Part shown: positions 53,721-64,000 of the stretch, piece after piece
Position numbering within the stretch: the first letter of the stretch is position 1
How the letters are laid out: each line of letters opens with the position of its first letter
Assembly (NCBI GenBank): GCA_949752735.1
Contig: OX457046.1
Span: 37,579,507-37,643,506 of the forward strand
From: Lumbricus terrestris
Lineage: Eukaryota > Annelida > Clitellata > Crassiclitellata > Lumbricidae
DNA length: 64,000 nt
Direction: 5' to 3'
Program-made: the position numbers and the translations under genes
The notes under the pieces: generated by a model
Seen by the model: only the letters and a program-made list of their open reading frames with translations
What the model was told of the DNA's origin: nothing
Database searches by the model: none

Positions 53721-56490
53721 GTGAGCTAATGAGGTCGCTGCCGACAGGTGTTTTGCAGTCACAATCACCTGACGATATACGCCTTCAACATACAACCCAG
53801 TCCATCGTGTGACTGGGAGTAGGGTTCCGATCGCAGTGGACATTCGCCATATTGGCCGCGGTCGATACATTTACATAATTCAGCGCTGGGTGCTGCCTGC
53901 CTGCGTGCGTCTGCCCGCCTGGTCCTTCGAGCACTTGTATCGGCCGCTGCTTGGTCAGCGCTTAACAAAGGCAATTAGGATCGTATTATTATTCCGGACA
54001 GCGTCGCTTTCGACCGTTATGAGCTGAGGATAATTCTCAACGGAGTCGAAGAGCTGGCAGTATTCAGCGTATTTATCTATTGTCCGTGTATTTCGGTGTG
54101 GTTGGGGATTGTGCGCGTCCGTTGCAGTTCTGTACCCGGATTTATTCGTTCCAGTTGCGATTTTTTATCGATTGTCTGCATGCATAATATGCATTGCATA
54201 TTGTCCTCCCATTGGTGACACTCCTCTCCTCATCGCGGTTGGGATTGTATCCAGCAGTTGTTGGAATTTAATGTAGGTCTTATAATGTTACGTTTTAAGC
54301 GGGAACTGTTGCAATGATTTCGAACAAGTTTCTATGATAATAGAAAATACCTCAATAGCATTCTGATAGTGAAACTTCTGTTGACAAAAGCATCAATTCT
54401 AGGTAGGTGGGGTAAGGTCATGTGTCCTGGGTCGCATATTATTTGCATGTAGTGACCTTACGGGAGGGAGGAAAGTGGTTGCCCGCGGAAAGTTCCCGAT
54501 GAGGGGCAAACAGAATGAAAAATGCAATCCAGGAAAATACGAATATGGGTGTTTTTCATACAGGTTTATAAATGTGTATGTTTGTGTAAATGTCTCCGTT
54601 TGACTTCGTGTGCAATTATTAGCTTTATAAATACTTTTGAGCGAAGAAATTCGTCAAAATCCAAAGATTATTAGTAAAAAAAGACAGAAGTCAATTCTCA
54701 GGGGGGGCCAAGTGCCCCTCGCCCCTATTCGCGGGCGCCCATAAGAAGAGATCGCGAGGGATGTGGCAAGGATTTGAGAGGTCTCTAAGCAAATAGAATT
54801 AGATTGAAATTACTAAAGATGAAAGTTTTCCACGAAAACCTTGTCGTCACGCCGGAGTTCGATTTATAACGTGACAGCACATTCAAACAACACGCGTATC
54901 CATTTTCCTCATGGTACTACTGTCTTCCACTGACAGAACCTTAGGGTTCCGCGGAATCCACTTTTTGCATGGAAGGTAACCAGATACAATTTATTGCTTT
55001 AGGTTCAAGTCCTTCGTTGACTGAAGCAGCTGATTCATGACAAGCGTAGCTGTGACTTTCCCCCTCTTTTATGTAGGTTTGGTCTGGCACTACCACAGAG
55101 CTCGTGAATAAGCTGGTGCCCGGCGCCTGGTTTTCAGTGGCGTTTTGGAAATTTGGAGATTGTGATTTCATTTACAGTGGATTCACTAACAACTGCAAGG
55201 TTTTCGTTTCCACTAATATATGTCATGTCTGTGTCACACGTTTTAGAGGTGTCTTAAAGGATCAGCATGTAAAACCAATAAATTGTATAAAAATATTTAG
55301 CAAAACTCTTCTTTACTAGGCCTACTGCATGTTAAGTGATCAGTTTACCACGCTGTCTATTATATTATCTTGGATTGCGTAGCATTGTATTATTCGTGGT
55401 TTCGTAGATTAGGGTATCGAAAGCCTTGATCAAATAAACCTACTACTGCAACAAAGGCTGTTGATGTTGAAATGAAAATAATATCATAACGGCCATCGTT
55501 GTTGATTTAACATTCGTCTTCCTCTTTTGGACTCTCGGTTATCATTTAAACGTTTATTAGTATAAAGTGTTAATTTCTCGATTGTTCGCCTGTCTCAGTA
55601 CTATTAATAAAGGCCTATCATAATTATTTTTTGATCTGCCAAACGTCACTGGTGTTTTCTGTCTCTCTGCCCCCCAACCAATATGAAGTCGTTGCTCTGG
55701 TCCTCAAGTCGAAGCGGGATTTGGCGCCGAAATATCTCGGGTATCTCGTTTGTTCTCCTCTGTCGGCATCTTATCATTGTCCACTCAGGTCTATGGACGG
55801 GTGTCACGTGGGGTTCTTCTTTTGAATCGCTGGCTCTGACTGTTTATCTGTCTCTGTCCTTGTCTCTGTTTATGTCTCTGTTTCTGTCTCTCTGTCTCTC
55901 TTTCTCTCTGTCTCTCTGTCTCTCTGTCTCTCTGTTTCTGTCTGTCTGTCTCTTTATCTCTCTTTCTCTCTGTCTGTCTGTCTGTCTCTCTCTCTCTTTC
56001 TGTTTCGTCTGCTAGTCTGTATCTCTCTCTGTCTCTCTGTCTCTGTGTCTGTCTCTGTCTCTCAAATTCTCTGTCGCTTTCTGCCTCTCTGTCTATCTGC
56101 CTCTCTGTCTATTTCTTTTTCTGTCTGCCTCTCTCTGTCTCTATGTCTTTGTCTCTGTCCCTGTCCATCTGTCTGTCCGTCTGCCTGTCTGATTGTCTGA
56201 CTGTCTGTCGTACCTCCACTGTCTCTCTTTCTGTGTCTGTGTCTGTTTCTGTGTCTGTCTCTGTATTTATCTGTCTGTCTATGTCTGTCTCTGTCTGTCT
56301 GTCACTGTCTCTCTGTCTCTGTCTGTCTGTGTGCCTTCTGTCTGTCTGTCCGACTGTCTCTCTCTCCATAGATTTACGCTGTATGTTACTGATTACATTA
56401 CATTACATTACATAAGAATGCAGTTTTGTTAGACTATAAGGCATATTATTGTATGCTGTAACTACATCGCTTCACCCTTTATCCATGCTT
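53721..56490. other. Non-coding stretch with (TCTG/TCTC)n repeat
   Basis: No gene recognised. A long pyrimidine-rich (TCTG/TCTC)n array runs from about 55850 to 56375. A solo hAT-like end (GGGGGGGCCAAGTGCCCCTC, then CGGGCGCCCAT) lies at 54700-54745. Confidence 0.6.
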
Positions 56491-56497
56491 TGGAATA

Positions 56498-57138
56498 TAC
56501 ACGGTGAACGAAAAAAACCGAACCTCTACAATAAATAAAGAAATTAACACCAACCATATAAAAATATTATCGATAATAAAACTACTTTATTCCCAACTAT
56601 AAACTTAATTAGCTTTTATAATTATACGCTATTCCAATTAAAACTTGAAGTAATTTAAAATGTTTCAAATAGCGTATTATAGAGCGAATGAACTAACGGT
56701 GGTAAACATGCAGGCACGGCTTGAGCGATCAAGGCAGTTGTTGATGCGCTATACCCTGCAAACTTGGTACACTTCAAATAACCTAGACCTTAATCACTTG
56801 GACTATAAAATCTGGTTTGTGATGCAAGAAAAAGTTTACAAGAAAAGGTGCGCGATGTCGGAGAACTGCGTTAGAGTATGATACCGGATTGGGACGAATT
56901 TGATCAAGCTGTAATTGATTCAGCAATTAGTCAGTGGCAAGCGCGTCTGTGGGCGTGTTGTGGTCGAAGGAGGAAATTTGAACACACATTATAACTAACA
57001 AATGATAGTTATCTGATTCATGTTCTATAAACTAAAGTTTCACCATATTTTTATTTATTAAAATGTACAAATTATTGCAAATTATTACATGAATCATCGT
57101 AGCAATACGAGAGGTTCGTTTTTTTCGTTTACCGTGTG
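56498..57138 (+). mobile_element. Internally deleted mariner-type transposon
   Basis: The left end (56499 onward, ACACGGTGAACGAAAAAAAC) and the right end (to about 57137) are inverted repeats of about 27 bp with one gap. The plus-strand interior encodes the last part of a mariner transposase: LDLNHLDYKIWFVMQEKVYK (containing the third acidic catalytic position), then in another frame FDQAVIDSAISQWQARL and a stop near 56993. The N-terminal DNA-binding and first catalytic segments are missing. Confidence 0.8.
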
Positions 57139-57459
57139 GACGCCTTGTATTCGCAGTGACCGTATTTGCTCCATTATATAGCATAACGTTAATACGTTTC
57201 AAAGGTGTCTTAGTGGAAATTGTAAATTAGTTAAAAATTGGCAACTTATCATACTGAATTGGCAACTTTCATAACGCATTCCAAAGGTTCAACGACATCG
57301 TATGGCATCAAAGACCGTTGACAGTGACTTCAAATTTTCTACACACACAGTCGTCGCTCAAGTATAGCTGCTCTAGTCTGCCAACTATAGGCCTCGCTTC
57401 TGCCTACATTTCCAACTCTGTATATCCCTACTCTTAGTGCTCGTCACTTCTGCTCCCTT

Positions 57460-57755
57460 CGTTTGACTGCATGCACAAAGTCTGCTCTCAGTTCCCTTTG
57501 CTCGTACCTCCACTATGTAGGACCGCGCCTTCTCGGTGAACGGTAGAAACCACGACGCGGAATGGCCTTCCTTTAACGCTCCGCTCCCTTCTTAAAAGCT
57601 CTTCTAAGGTATTCCTCTCTCTCATCTTAAGGCAATATTATTTGACCGCGCTTGAGTTGGGAGCCCCTCTGACTAGTCCCCTTAAAAAGGCGCTATACAA
57701 ATTTTGTTAACGAATACATGAATGAATGAATGAATGAATGAATGAATGATTGAAT
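57460..57755 (+). pseudogene. LINE family A 3' end with (GAAT)n tail
   Basis: TCTGCTCTCAGTTCCCTTTG and CTTCTCGGTGAACGG match 7030-7225 in opposite orientation. The GGGAGCCCCTCTGACTAGTC hairpin and AAAGGCGCTATACAAAT lead into ATGAATGAATGAATGA at 57718-57755. Confidence 0.72.
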
Positions 57756-58088
57756 GAATGCTGATCCAGCTTCTACTTCCACTTCCACTTCTTCTGTACT
57801 CTCGTATTTCAGATGGACGAAGAGTTACGATTACAAAGAGTATGGCAAATAGTCTGACGAAAGCTACTTCTGACTGTCATGCAATGCATGAGGAATTGGG
57901 TGAAATGCCTGAACGTAGTTTCACGATTTACACTGTGCTTGCGCCCCCCCCCACGCCCACTATCCAACTCAACTGTAAAATGAGTTCTGTATTTGACTTC
58001 TTTATCATTCGTCGACAATTATTGTACAGTTTAATAGTATAATAATTATTATAGTCGTTTCAACTTATTGTATGCTTTCTCCTGATAC

Positions 58089-58902
58089 CATAGATTGAGT
58101 ATTCGCATATGACGAATTTTAAGATTTTAAAATATTCACGAATATTAACGAGTATTAAAACTGCCAACGAATATTATATTCGTAAAATATTATGTTCTTT
58201 CAGAAGATTATTTATTCTTAATTTTTATTTTGCTATTTATGAAAATGTTTGACTTTTACTGAATGAATTGTACAAAGTTGAATGAGCCTACACATAGGCC
58301 TATATCAGTAAGTTACAATAACTTTAATAGATTTATTGTTAAAAACTTCATTTTCTCTGCAGGGTCCGGCCAATATGGCCATGCGGCATTCATATCACAT
58401 TCGATATATACTTAATGTTAGTCACTTTGTCTGACTTCTGACCATCCTCCCCAATTGAAAAGAGGCAGAATCACCAGCGGCAGTTGGCAAGTAGCAGCAA
58501 TAGTAGGCTAAATTAGAAATAAACTTTAATTGCCTATAATAGTAACTGCAAATTGATAAAGTAGTTTTATATCAGTGTAAAAGGATGAGTTAATATAGAT
58601 GTCAATGCAGGAAATAATAGTGCCATATTACAAGCAAAAATTATCCCGATCTCAGCATATTAAGCGCATTGCATATTTTAATTCAGCCTTTACTGAATGC
58701 GAGTGAATGCCATGGAGACATACAGAAACTTAAACTGCTTTACCGGGTAACATTGCAGTTTCGATGGTTCACATTAATCCGCTAACGAATATTTATGAAT
58801 ATTTACGAATATTAAATTTTTTAATATTCACGAATATTTACAAGCAAAAATTATCCCGATCTCAGCATATTAAACCCAAAAGTCACGAATACTCAATCTA
58901 TG
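58089..58902. mobile_element. hAT-type element with perfect 8-bp target duplication
   Basis: Ends CATAGATTGAGTATTCG and CGAATACTCAATCTATG are exact inverted copies. CCTGATAC lies at 58081-58088 and 58903-58910. The subterminal regions are full of ACGAATATT words. A 37-bp segment (TACAAGCAAAAATTATCCCG...) is present at about 58629 and 58838. 814 bp, no transposase frame. Confidence 0.88.
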
Positions 58903-59369
58903 CCTGATACTAATCATTTCAAAAATGAAAGCGCGCCATTGTATAGAATACGATTTTCCATTTTAAAGGTGTTTACTGTTTAACGCAGATAATAATCTAT
59001 ATAAATAAAAATGTAGCCTAAAACGTTACCGTTCGACATGAAGGATCTCGGAAAGTTCTTCACCGATTGTTTTCAAAATTTTCGCAAAACGTTCCATTCG
59101 AACATAAGCGGGTTTGTATAATGCCTTTTGGGAAAAAGCGCAATCTTTACGACCCAAGAAACACAACTTTTAATTCCGTTCGATAGACGACGATGGAGTC
59201 CAGCCATATGCATGGCATTTGAACTTTGACGCATCCGCCCATTTTTCGGGCGCGTTTTAAAAGGTGTGTCTTTCTCTAGCGCATACTTATATGTAACTGT
59301 CGGTTTTTACAAAATCGTCCATTTGCGTCTGTTTTCCGCGCGTCTTTCTAAAACGCATATTTCTATAGG

Positions 59370-59515
59370 GATGGAGGAAGAGGAGGGACGGAGGGGAGGG
59401 CGGGGATGAAACGGAAGAGAGGGATGCAGGGAGGGAGAGACGGAGGGGAGGGAAGGAAGGGGAGGGGAACGGGAGGGGAGGGGGAAGGGGAGGGGTAAGG
59501 GGAGGGGACCTAGGA
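59370..59515. repeat. Purine-rich (GGGA/GGGAGG)n stretch
   Basis: About 145 bp of G/A on the plus strand; open frames on the other strand encode only Pro/Ser/Leu strings. Confidence 0.85.
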
Positions 59516-59869
59516 AGGGTGGGTTGGACAGTCTTTTCAGCCACAGCAACGCGTGGCCGGGTACAGCTAGTATAATAATAAAAAAATGTTAGTTTCAAAT
59601 CAGGATTAATCTTTGTCAGCAAATCACTGACTTGTTTGACAACACTTTATTCTGTGCAAAGTTATCCCGTGTTGCATTATCATTCTGTGTTATCTTATCC
59701 TTGCTTTATTGTTTTGCGTAATGCTATCTTGCCCTGCTTTATCATTTCATATAACGCATGCTATCTTGCCCTGCTTTATCATTTTATGTAATGCATGCTA
59801 TCTTGCCCTATATTATCATTTCATGTAATGCTATTAGTGTACTGCGTCAGTATTATATCTCTGTTTTGA

Positions 59870-60330
59870 TGAGTGATTTCAGAAAGTAGAACTTCAACAT
59901 CATCAGTAAATTTATCAAGCTCATGGGCCGGAGGTCTGTATAAGATCCCAACCAATAAGGAGCCAGATTTGACAGGCATTTTTTAAAACGGACCCTCGAA
60001 AGTACTTGCATTTGTGCATTTGCTCTTTTGTTTTATAGAGAACGAAAGCTCATTTTTAATAAAGAATCCTACTCCATCCCCATGGTCCTGCCCTATTGGT
60101 CGGTGCACGAATTGATACCCAGGTATATTAATAAGATCCTCAGAATTTTGATCGATCCAGATTTCAGTGAGTGCAAGGATGGAAACCGGTAAAATATCAA
60201 GTAGAGCACTAATTTCAGTTAACTTAGGTAATAAACTACGTACGAGAGTTAATGCAGTTCTGTCATGGACGTTTCATCAGCGGTTCTCAAGTTTCGACGA
60301 ACACAAAAGCCAAGTGGGATTTGGAAAAAA
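59870..60330 (-). pseudogene. CR1-like LINE endonuclease (AP-type) domain fragment
   Basis: The minus strand reads WLLCSSKLENR, LVRSLLPKLTEISALL, ILALTEIWIDQNSED, INIPGYQFVHRPIG, DGVGFFIKNELSF, then after a frameshift VGILYRPPAHELDKF. This is the N-terminal part of the apurinic-type endonuclease of CR1/L2-like ORF2 (TETWLD...IPGY...R pattern). Stops and the frameshift show it is dead. Confidence 0.75.
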
Positions 60331-60360
60331 TAATTATGCTGATGAACAAACGAAAATGCG

Positions 60361-60435
60361 CTTATTATTATTACATAAATTTATTACGCGCGCAAGGTCA
60401 CACCAAAGTGTGAATCTGAGGCGCGGATATATATA
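60361..60435 (+). mobile_element. CR1-like LINE 3' end remnant
   Basis: TTATTATTATTACATAAATT and TTACGCGCGCAAGGTCACAC repeat the terminal sequence of the element at 15018-15440, in the same arrangement relative to the plus strand. Confidence 0.7.
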
Positions 60436-60585
60436 TAGCATCAAGTAAAATAAGTTTAAAGGTGTTTATGTGGAGTATTGCAAACCAGTTAGAAAATTAG
60501 CAAATCTCTTGGGTTACTTTGAACTGGTGTATTTTACGACAACTTACATGTATACTGTACGCCGTGTTCGGTATTGTATTGTTTT

Positions 60586-60761
60586 CAGTGCCTAAAGTGT
60601 GGAAAAATAAGTGCCTGGGCGCCCCTTTCCTCTAAAAAAAGTGCCTGGACGCCACTTGCCTTTCCAGTATAATAAAGCCAATAAGTGGCTGGACGATGTT
60701 CAGATTTTAAAATAAGTGCATGGACGCCGTCCATGACCGTCCAGGCACACTTTAAGCCCTG
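60586..60761. mobile_element. Probable hAT-type MITE
   Basis: Ends CAGTGCCTAAAGTGTG and CACACTTTAAGCCCTG are inverted with one mismatch. The 8-bp flanks ATTGTTTT and ATTGCATT agree at six of eight positions. The interior has repeated GTGCCTGGACGCC words; a related fragment is at 35325-35395. Confidence 0.6.
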
Positions 60762-61141
60762 ATTGCATTGCATCATACTGGACTATTATTACATAACCCA
60801 AATGTATGGTTCGAAAAGTTAGAATTCCAACAGCTAATGAGCATGGAATGGCTTTTCTTATGGTAGGCCTATAGCTGATGACACTGACGGTGATATGAAA
60901 TAACGAGTTAGGCGTGCAGTTCTTAAATTTTGATTCAACCTCGTCTTCCTCTTTTGCAAGCGTATACTCTCGGCTCTCGTTTTCAACTAAGATTGCGATG
61001 ATGATGACATGAATGTAGAATATAGATGGCCGAACTGTTTGCGTTGGATCGTAATGCAACGCGTAGGAAGGGGTTCTCATGACGTTGTCTGGAGGGGCAG
61101 CCGTAGCTTCAATATCCATGATCCGCTGAAGCCCAGTATAC

Positions 61142-61430
61142 AGATGATTCATTCATTCATTCATTCATTCATTCATTCATTCATTCATTCATTCATTCAT
61201 TCATTCATCCATTCATTCATTCATTCATTTCAAAAATTTATTTAGCGCCTCTTCAAGAAACCTACTCAAAGGCGCCTCCAGCACAGCCAGAGCTAAAAAA
61301 AGTCGGATCTGAGTGACTTAAAAATGCAGGGGAATTTAGCCTAGGCATAAGTCGCAAGGTTAGTGGAAGGCCATTCCAGATAGGGGGAACCACAGCAGAA
61401 AAGGCTCGGCGCTGTCTGATAGCGTCGCCA
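61142..61430 (-). pseudogene. LINE family A C terminus, hairpin tail and (GAAT)n expansion
   Basis: The minus strand reads RRAFSAVVPPIWNGLPLTLR, then the AGGCGCCTTTGAGTAGG hairpin and GCGCTAAATAAATTTTTG, and ends in about 90 bp of (GAAT)n (61142-61232). Same family as 41000-41160. Confidence 0.75.
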
Positions 61431-61549
61431 ACTTGTTTTATTTCAGCATACGACCTACAACATCCTTTTAGGGATTGATTAAGGATTTTATAGAAAAATT
61501 ACTGGAAAGGTGGACGACAGCAACTCTATCGTTCACAAGTAAGGAATGT

Positions 61550-61775
61550 GGTTGCGGTGGTGTAATGATTATGTTCATTGCCTTGCAGCCGGAGAGTTGC
61601 AGGTTCGAATCCACCTCAAGTCGCCATGTATAGGGGTCTTGAGCAAGTCCTTCACTTGCAATTGCTCATGCGCTTCTGCGTGAAACCCCGATTTAGTGTC
61701 CGTGCTGTAGTCTGGAGAGTTTCTGAGTAGTAATCTTGAAGGGGCACTAAAACAAGTGCACATACATAAATATAT
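61550..61775 (+). mobile_element. tRNA-derived SINE (family 1), full length
   Basis: GCGGTGGTGTAATGATTATG (A-box-like), GCAGGTTCGAATCCACCTC (perfect B box GGTTCGAATCC), then the GGGTCTTGAGCAAGTCCTTC and GCGTGAAACCCCGATTTAGT core. The tail hairpin is TTTCTGAGTAGTAATCTTGA, followed by GGGGCACTAAAACAAGTGCA and CATACATAAA. The reference plus-strand copy for this family. Confidence 0.85.
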
Positions 61776-62504
61776 GTACGATTTTCACCATATATCTCTG
61801 TCGCACCAATGCTTTTTATTTCCAGTAATTGATGCATGCACCCTTGCATTGACTATTGTCTCCAACCTGTATGTAATAGCCTATATCGGAGTTACGATCA
61901 GAGAAGTTTTAAGCTTTGAACCGTAGGCCTATACGTATAGCCCGAATATGCTGCAAGGCAGGAAATTCATGGGCTTGTATGCCCTGCGTGTTCTAGTTGT
62001 GTACGGTATGGCCTCAAGAGTCTCAAACTTTATGCATGGTGTATAACATGACTATAATATTATACAGTTAATTGTAGGCATAGTTCAGGATGTTGCACAC
62101 CTTTAAGACTGTAGTTACTATAGAGCTATATAAATCATAGTTAGTGCGATTCAACAGGATAAGTTCGGTTTCCATTCAGTAATTTCAGTCTATAATAAAC
62201 AAGTTAGCCCACCCTCAGAACTTTCCTAACGACCTTCCAACGTTTTAGCGACTTTGTCTTCAATCTGACAACCGTCTTTTATCTGCGGTTCTGATAAATC
62301 CGGGCCGTTGCCTACCTCTGGCTGATAATTTACATCTGGCTGATAATTTACATCTGGCTGATAATTTACACATGCATCAAGACGTTTATATTAGTAAAGT
62401 TGTATCCATATTGACAGTACTGTTGATTGTTACTATGATGCATATGCACCATGAGTATGCGGAGATGCGATTGGTTTAATGGAGGATATACTTGCTTATT
62501 TATC

Positions 62505-62530
62505 CACCTACCTACCTACCTACCTACCTA

Positions 62531-62569
<39 letters not shown>

Positions 62570-62815
62570 ACCTACCTACCTACCTACCAGCCTGCCTGCC
62601 TGCCTGCCTGCCTACCTACCTACCTACCTACCTACCTACATCCATCTTTTTGTATTTATACGTACATGTCACTCACTCACTCACTCACTCACTCACTCAC
62701 TCACTCACTCACTCACTCACTCACTCACTCACTCACTCACTCACTCACTCACTCACTCACTCACTCACTCACTCACTCACTCACTCACTCACTCACTCAC
62801 TCACTCACTTAATTA
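62505..62815. repeat. (CTAC/CTGC)n and (ACTC)n microsatellites
   Basis: Tetranucleotide (CCTA)/(CCTG) blocks at 62507-62640, then a pure (CACT)n run of about 140 bp at 62670-62808. All three frames give only Leu/Pro/Thr/Tyr or Thr/His/Ser/Leu strings. Confidence 0.97.
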
Positions 62816-63689
62816 CTTACTAAGCACTGCAGGGTGCCAATAATAAATTCAGTGGTTAGAGCTACTTGATGTTGGGCACCTCTATGTATGTTACGATGCG
62901 TACTATATAAATGCAACCGGGTTATCTATTATTCTTATTGTCGCCATCACATCCATCTTTTTGTTTGGCTATCGACCAGTCGCGTATTTATATGTACATG
63001 TCGGAGTTCACGCATGGACGTGGCAATTTCAAAGTTAAATATTTTCTTAAGACATCGCTACTTCTGAAAATATTTTTCACATTTTCAACAGAACGTTAAG
63101 GTACGATTGGTCTTGAGGCTGACAGCCTACACAAAGTACCGTAGTACATTAGGCGTCAATTTTACCTGAAAAACGGCTCGTGAATCGAATTCAGTTCCGC
63201 TGATATCCATACCTGCAGTGTGTTATCCAATGCGCCATCGGGCCCTGTGAAAAACGGTACTAATGAACAGACATTCGAAAGAAGACTTTGCATGTTACTA
63301 CTGTCTTAATTATTTAGTTCACGGGAGAAGTTAGCACTTGAGAAAAATTATCCTATTACCATCAGCAGCCTAGCAGGCCGACATAAAATGCGAATTGGCC
63401 ACAAATTATCGTCTGCATATAGCATCCGAAGTGTACCATACATGTATATTTACTGTCACCTTTGTTATTGAGCTTCATATGGTGCGGTCTGAGGCGCAGG
63501 TCATATATTAGGGTACTAAGCAATTACATGAGAAGAATAAACTTCGTAGGGCATCTCAATCGTTTCTTTTGACCGCATCCAACAATCGTCTCTCCACCCT
63601 TTTCCCCCCAATCATTGACTCCAATCTTTTGCCGAATGAGTTAATTTAATAAATACATTGACTATTACTTGTGTTATACACAGGATGGC

Positions 63690-63832
63690 GGCTCTTCCGC
63701 TGACCCTCCGCTCTCTTTGTAAAAAATCCTTCTCAGGGTTTCCTCTCTCATCTTTATACAGTTTTATTTGGCCGCGCTGAGGTTGGGAGCGCCTCTGAGT
63801 AGCCTCCTTGAAGAGGCGCTATATATTATTAT
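63690..63832 (+). pseudogene. LINE family A C terminus plus hairpin tail
   Basis: The plus strand reads LPLTLRSLCKKSFSGFPL and a stop, then GGGAGCGCCTCTGAGTAGCC and TTGAAGAGGCGCTATAT. The tail is interrupted by the SINE that follows. Confidence 0.75.
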
Positions 63833-64000
63833 TGATTTGTTTGTATGTGCACTTGTTATAGCGCCCCTTCAAGCTCTCTCTACTCAGAGGCGCTCCCGAA
63901 TGCAGAGCGAACACTGCATCGGAGTTTCACGCCGAAGCGCTGAGCAATTGTGAGTGAAGAACTTGCCCAAGGTCCTTACGCGGCGAGGTGGATTCGAACC
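63833..64000 (-). mobile_element. tRNA-derived SINE (family 1), cut by the window edge
   Basis: TTTGTTTGTATGTGCACTTG, the GGCGCTCCCGAATGCAGAGC core and GTGGATTCGAACC (B-box-like, minus strand) at the very end. It is inserted in inverted orientation directly against a LINE family A tail that has the same hairpin. Confidence 0.8.

Noticed and set aside
61590..61625. A possible tRNA gene (GGTTCGAATCC B box).
   Set aside because: The same head recurs with a common non-tRNA core and hairpin tail in several copies, and no cloverleaf acceptor stem is seen; it is a tRNA-derived SINE.

Overview
This is an AT-rich nuclear DNA window from an intron-rich animal. Genes are split into short GT-AG exons with canonical tracts, and the gene set is metazoan (SYNCRIP/hnRNP R, HTRA2, a FANCG-like protein). 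Non-coding DNA is full of CR1/L2-like, RTE-like and Jockey-group LINE remnants, tRNA-headed SINEs, hAT and mariner-type DNA elements and microsatellites. Gene order and repeats do not name a species; an invertebrate, probably marine, is an inference.

Layout. 1-3576: downstream flank of the first gene, holding a 1.7 kb terminal-inverted-repeat element. 3577-11361 (-): SYNCRIP/HNRNPR-type RNA-binding protein, ten coding exons, 532 aa. 11362-14254: head-to-head intergenic region with a 705 bp inverted-repeat element. 14255-18855 (+): six-exon gene for a 230 aa membrane-anchored YccV/HspQ-domain (hemimethylated-DNA-binding-type) protein. 18856-22472: repeats, including a 0.7 kb minisatellite. 22473-33315 (-): twelve-exon FANCG-like gene, about 690 aa. 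33316-38974: LINE fragments and a 2.15 kb hAT element containing a higher-order minisatellite. 38975-46824 (-): complete seven-exon HTRA2-type mitochondrial serine protease, 438 aa. 46825-64000: gene-poor; microsatellites, a 5'-inverted Jockey-group LINE, a deleted mariner, a hAT element, LINE fragments, and one GC-rich stretch that could be a first exon.

All four gene models were built by following reading frame across splice junctions; phases agree at every junction, with two weak points in the FANCG-like gene (a GC donor and one short exon). The four genes serve different processes (RNA processing, possible proteostasis, DNA-crosslink repair, mitochondrial protein quality control), and nothing suggests they form one system. 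The most notable signals are: a tandem repeat that copies a functional splice donor; the stand-alone membrane YccV protein; a divergent FANCG homologue outside any obvious vertebrate context; at least seven hAT insertions still flanked by exact or near-exact 8-bp target duplications; a LINE 3' hairpin shared with a SINE; and a LINE with the structure expected from twin priming. I did not find a novel gene system comparable to a defence island.
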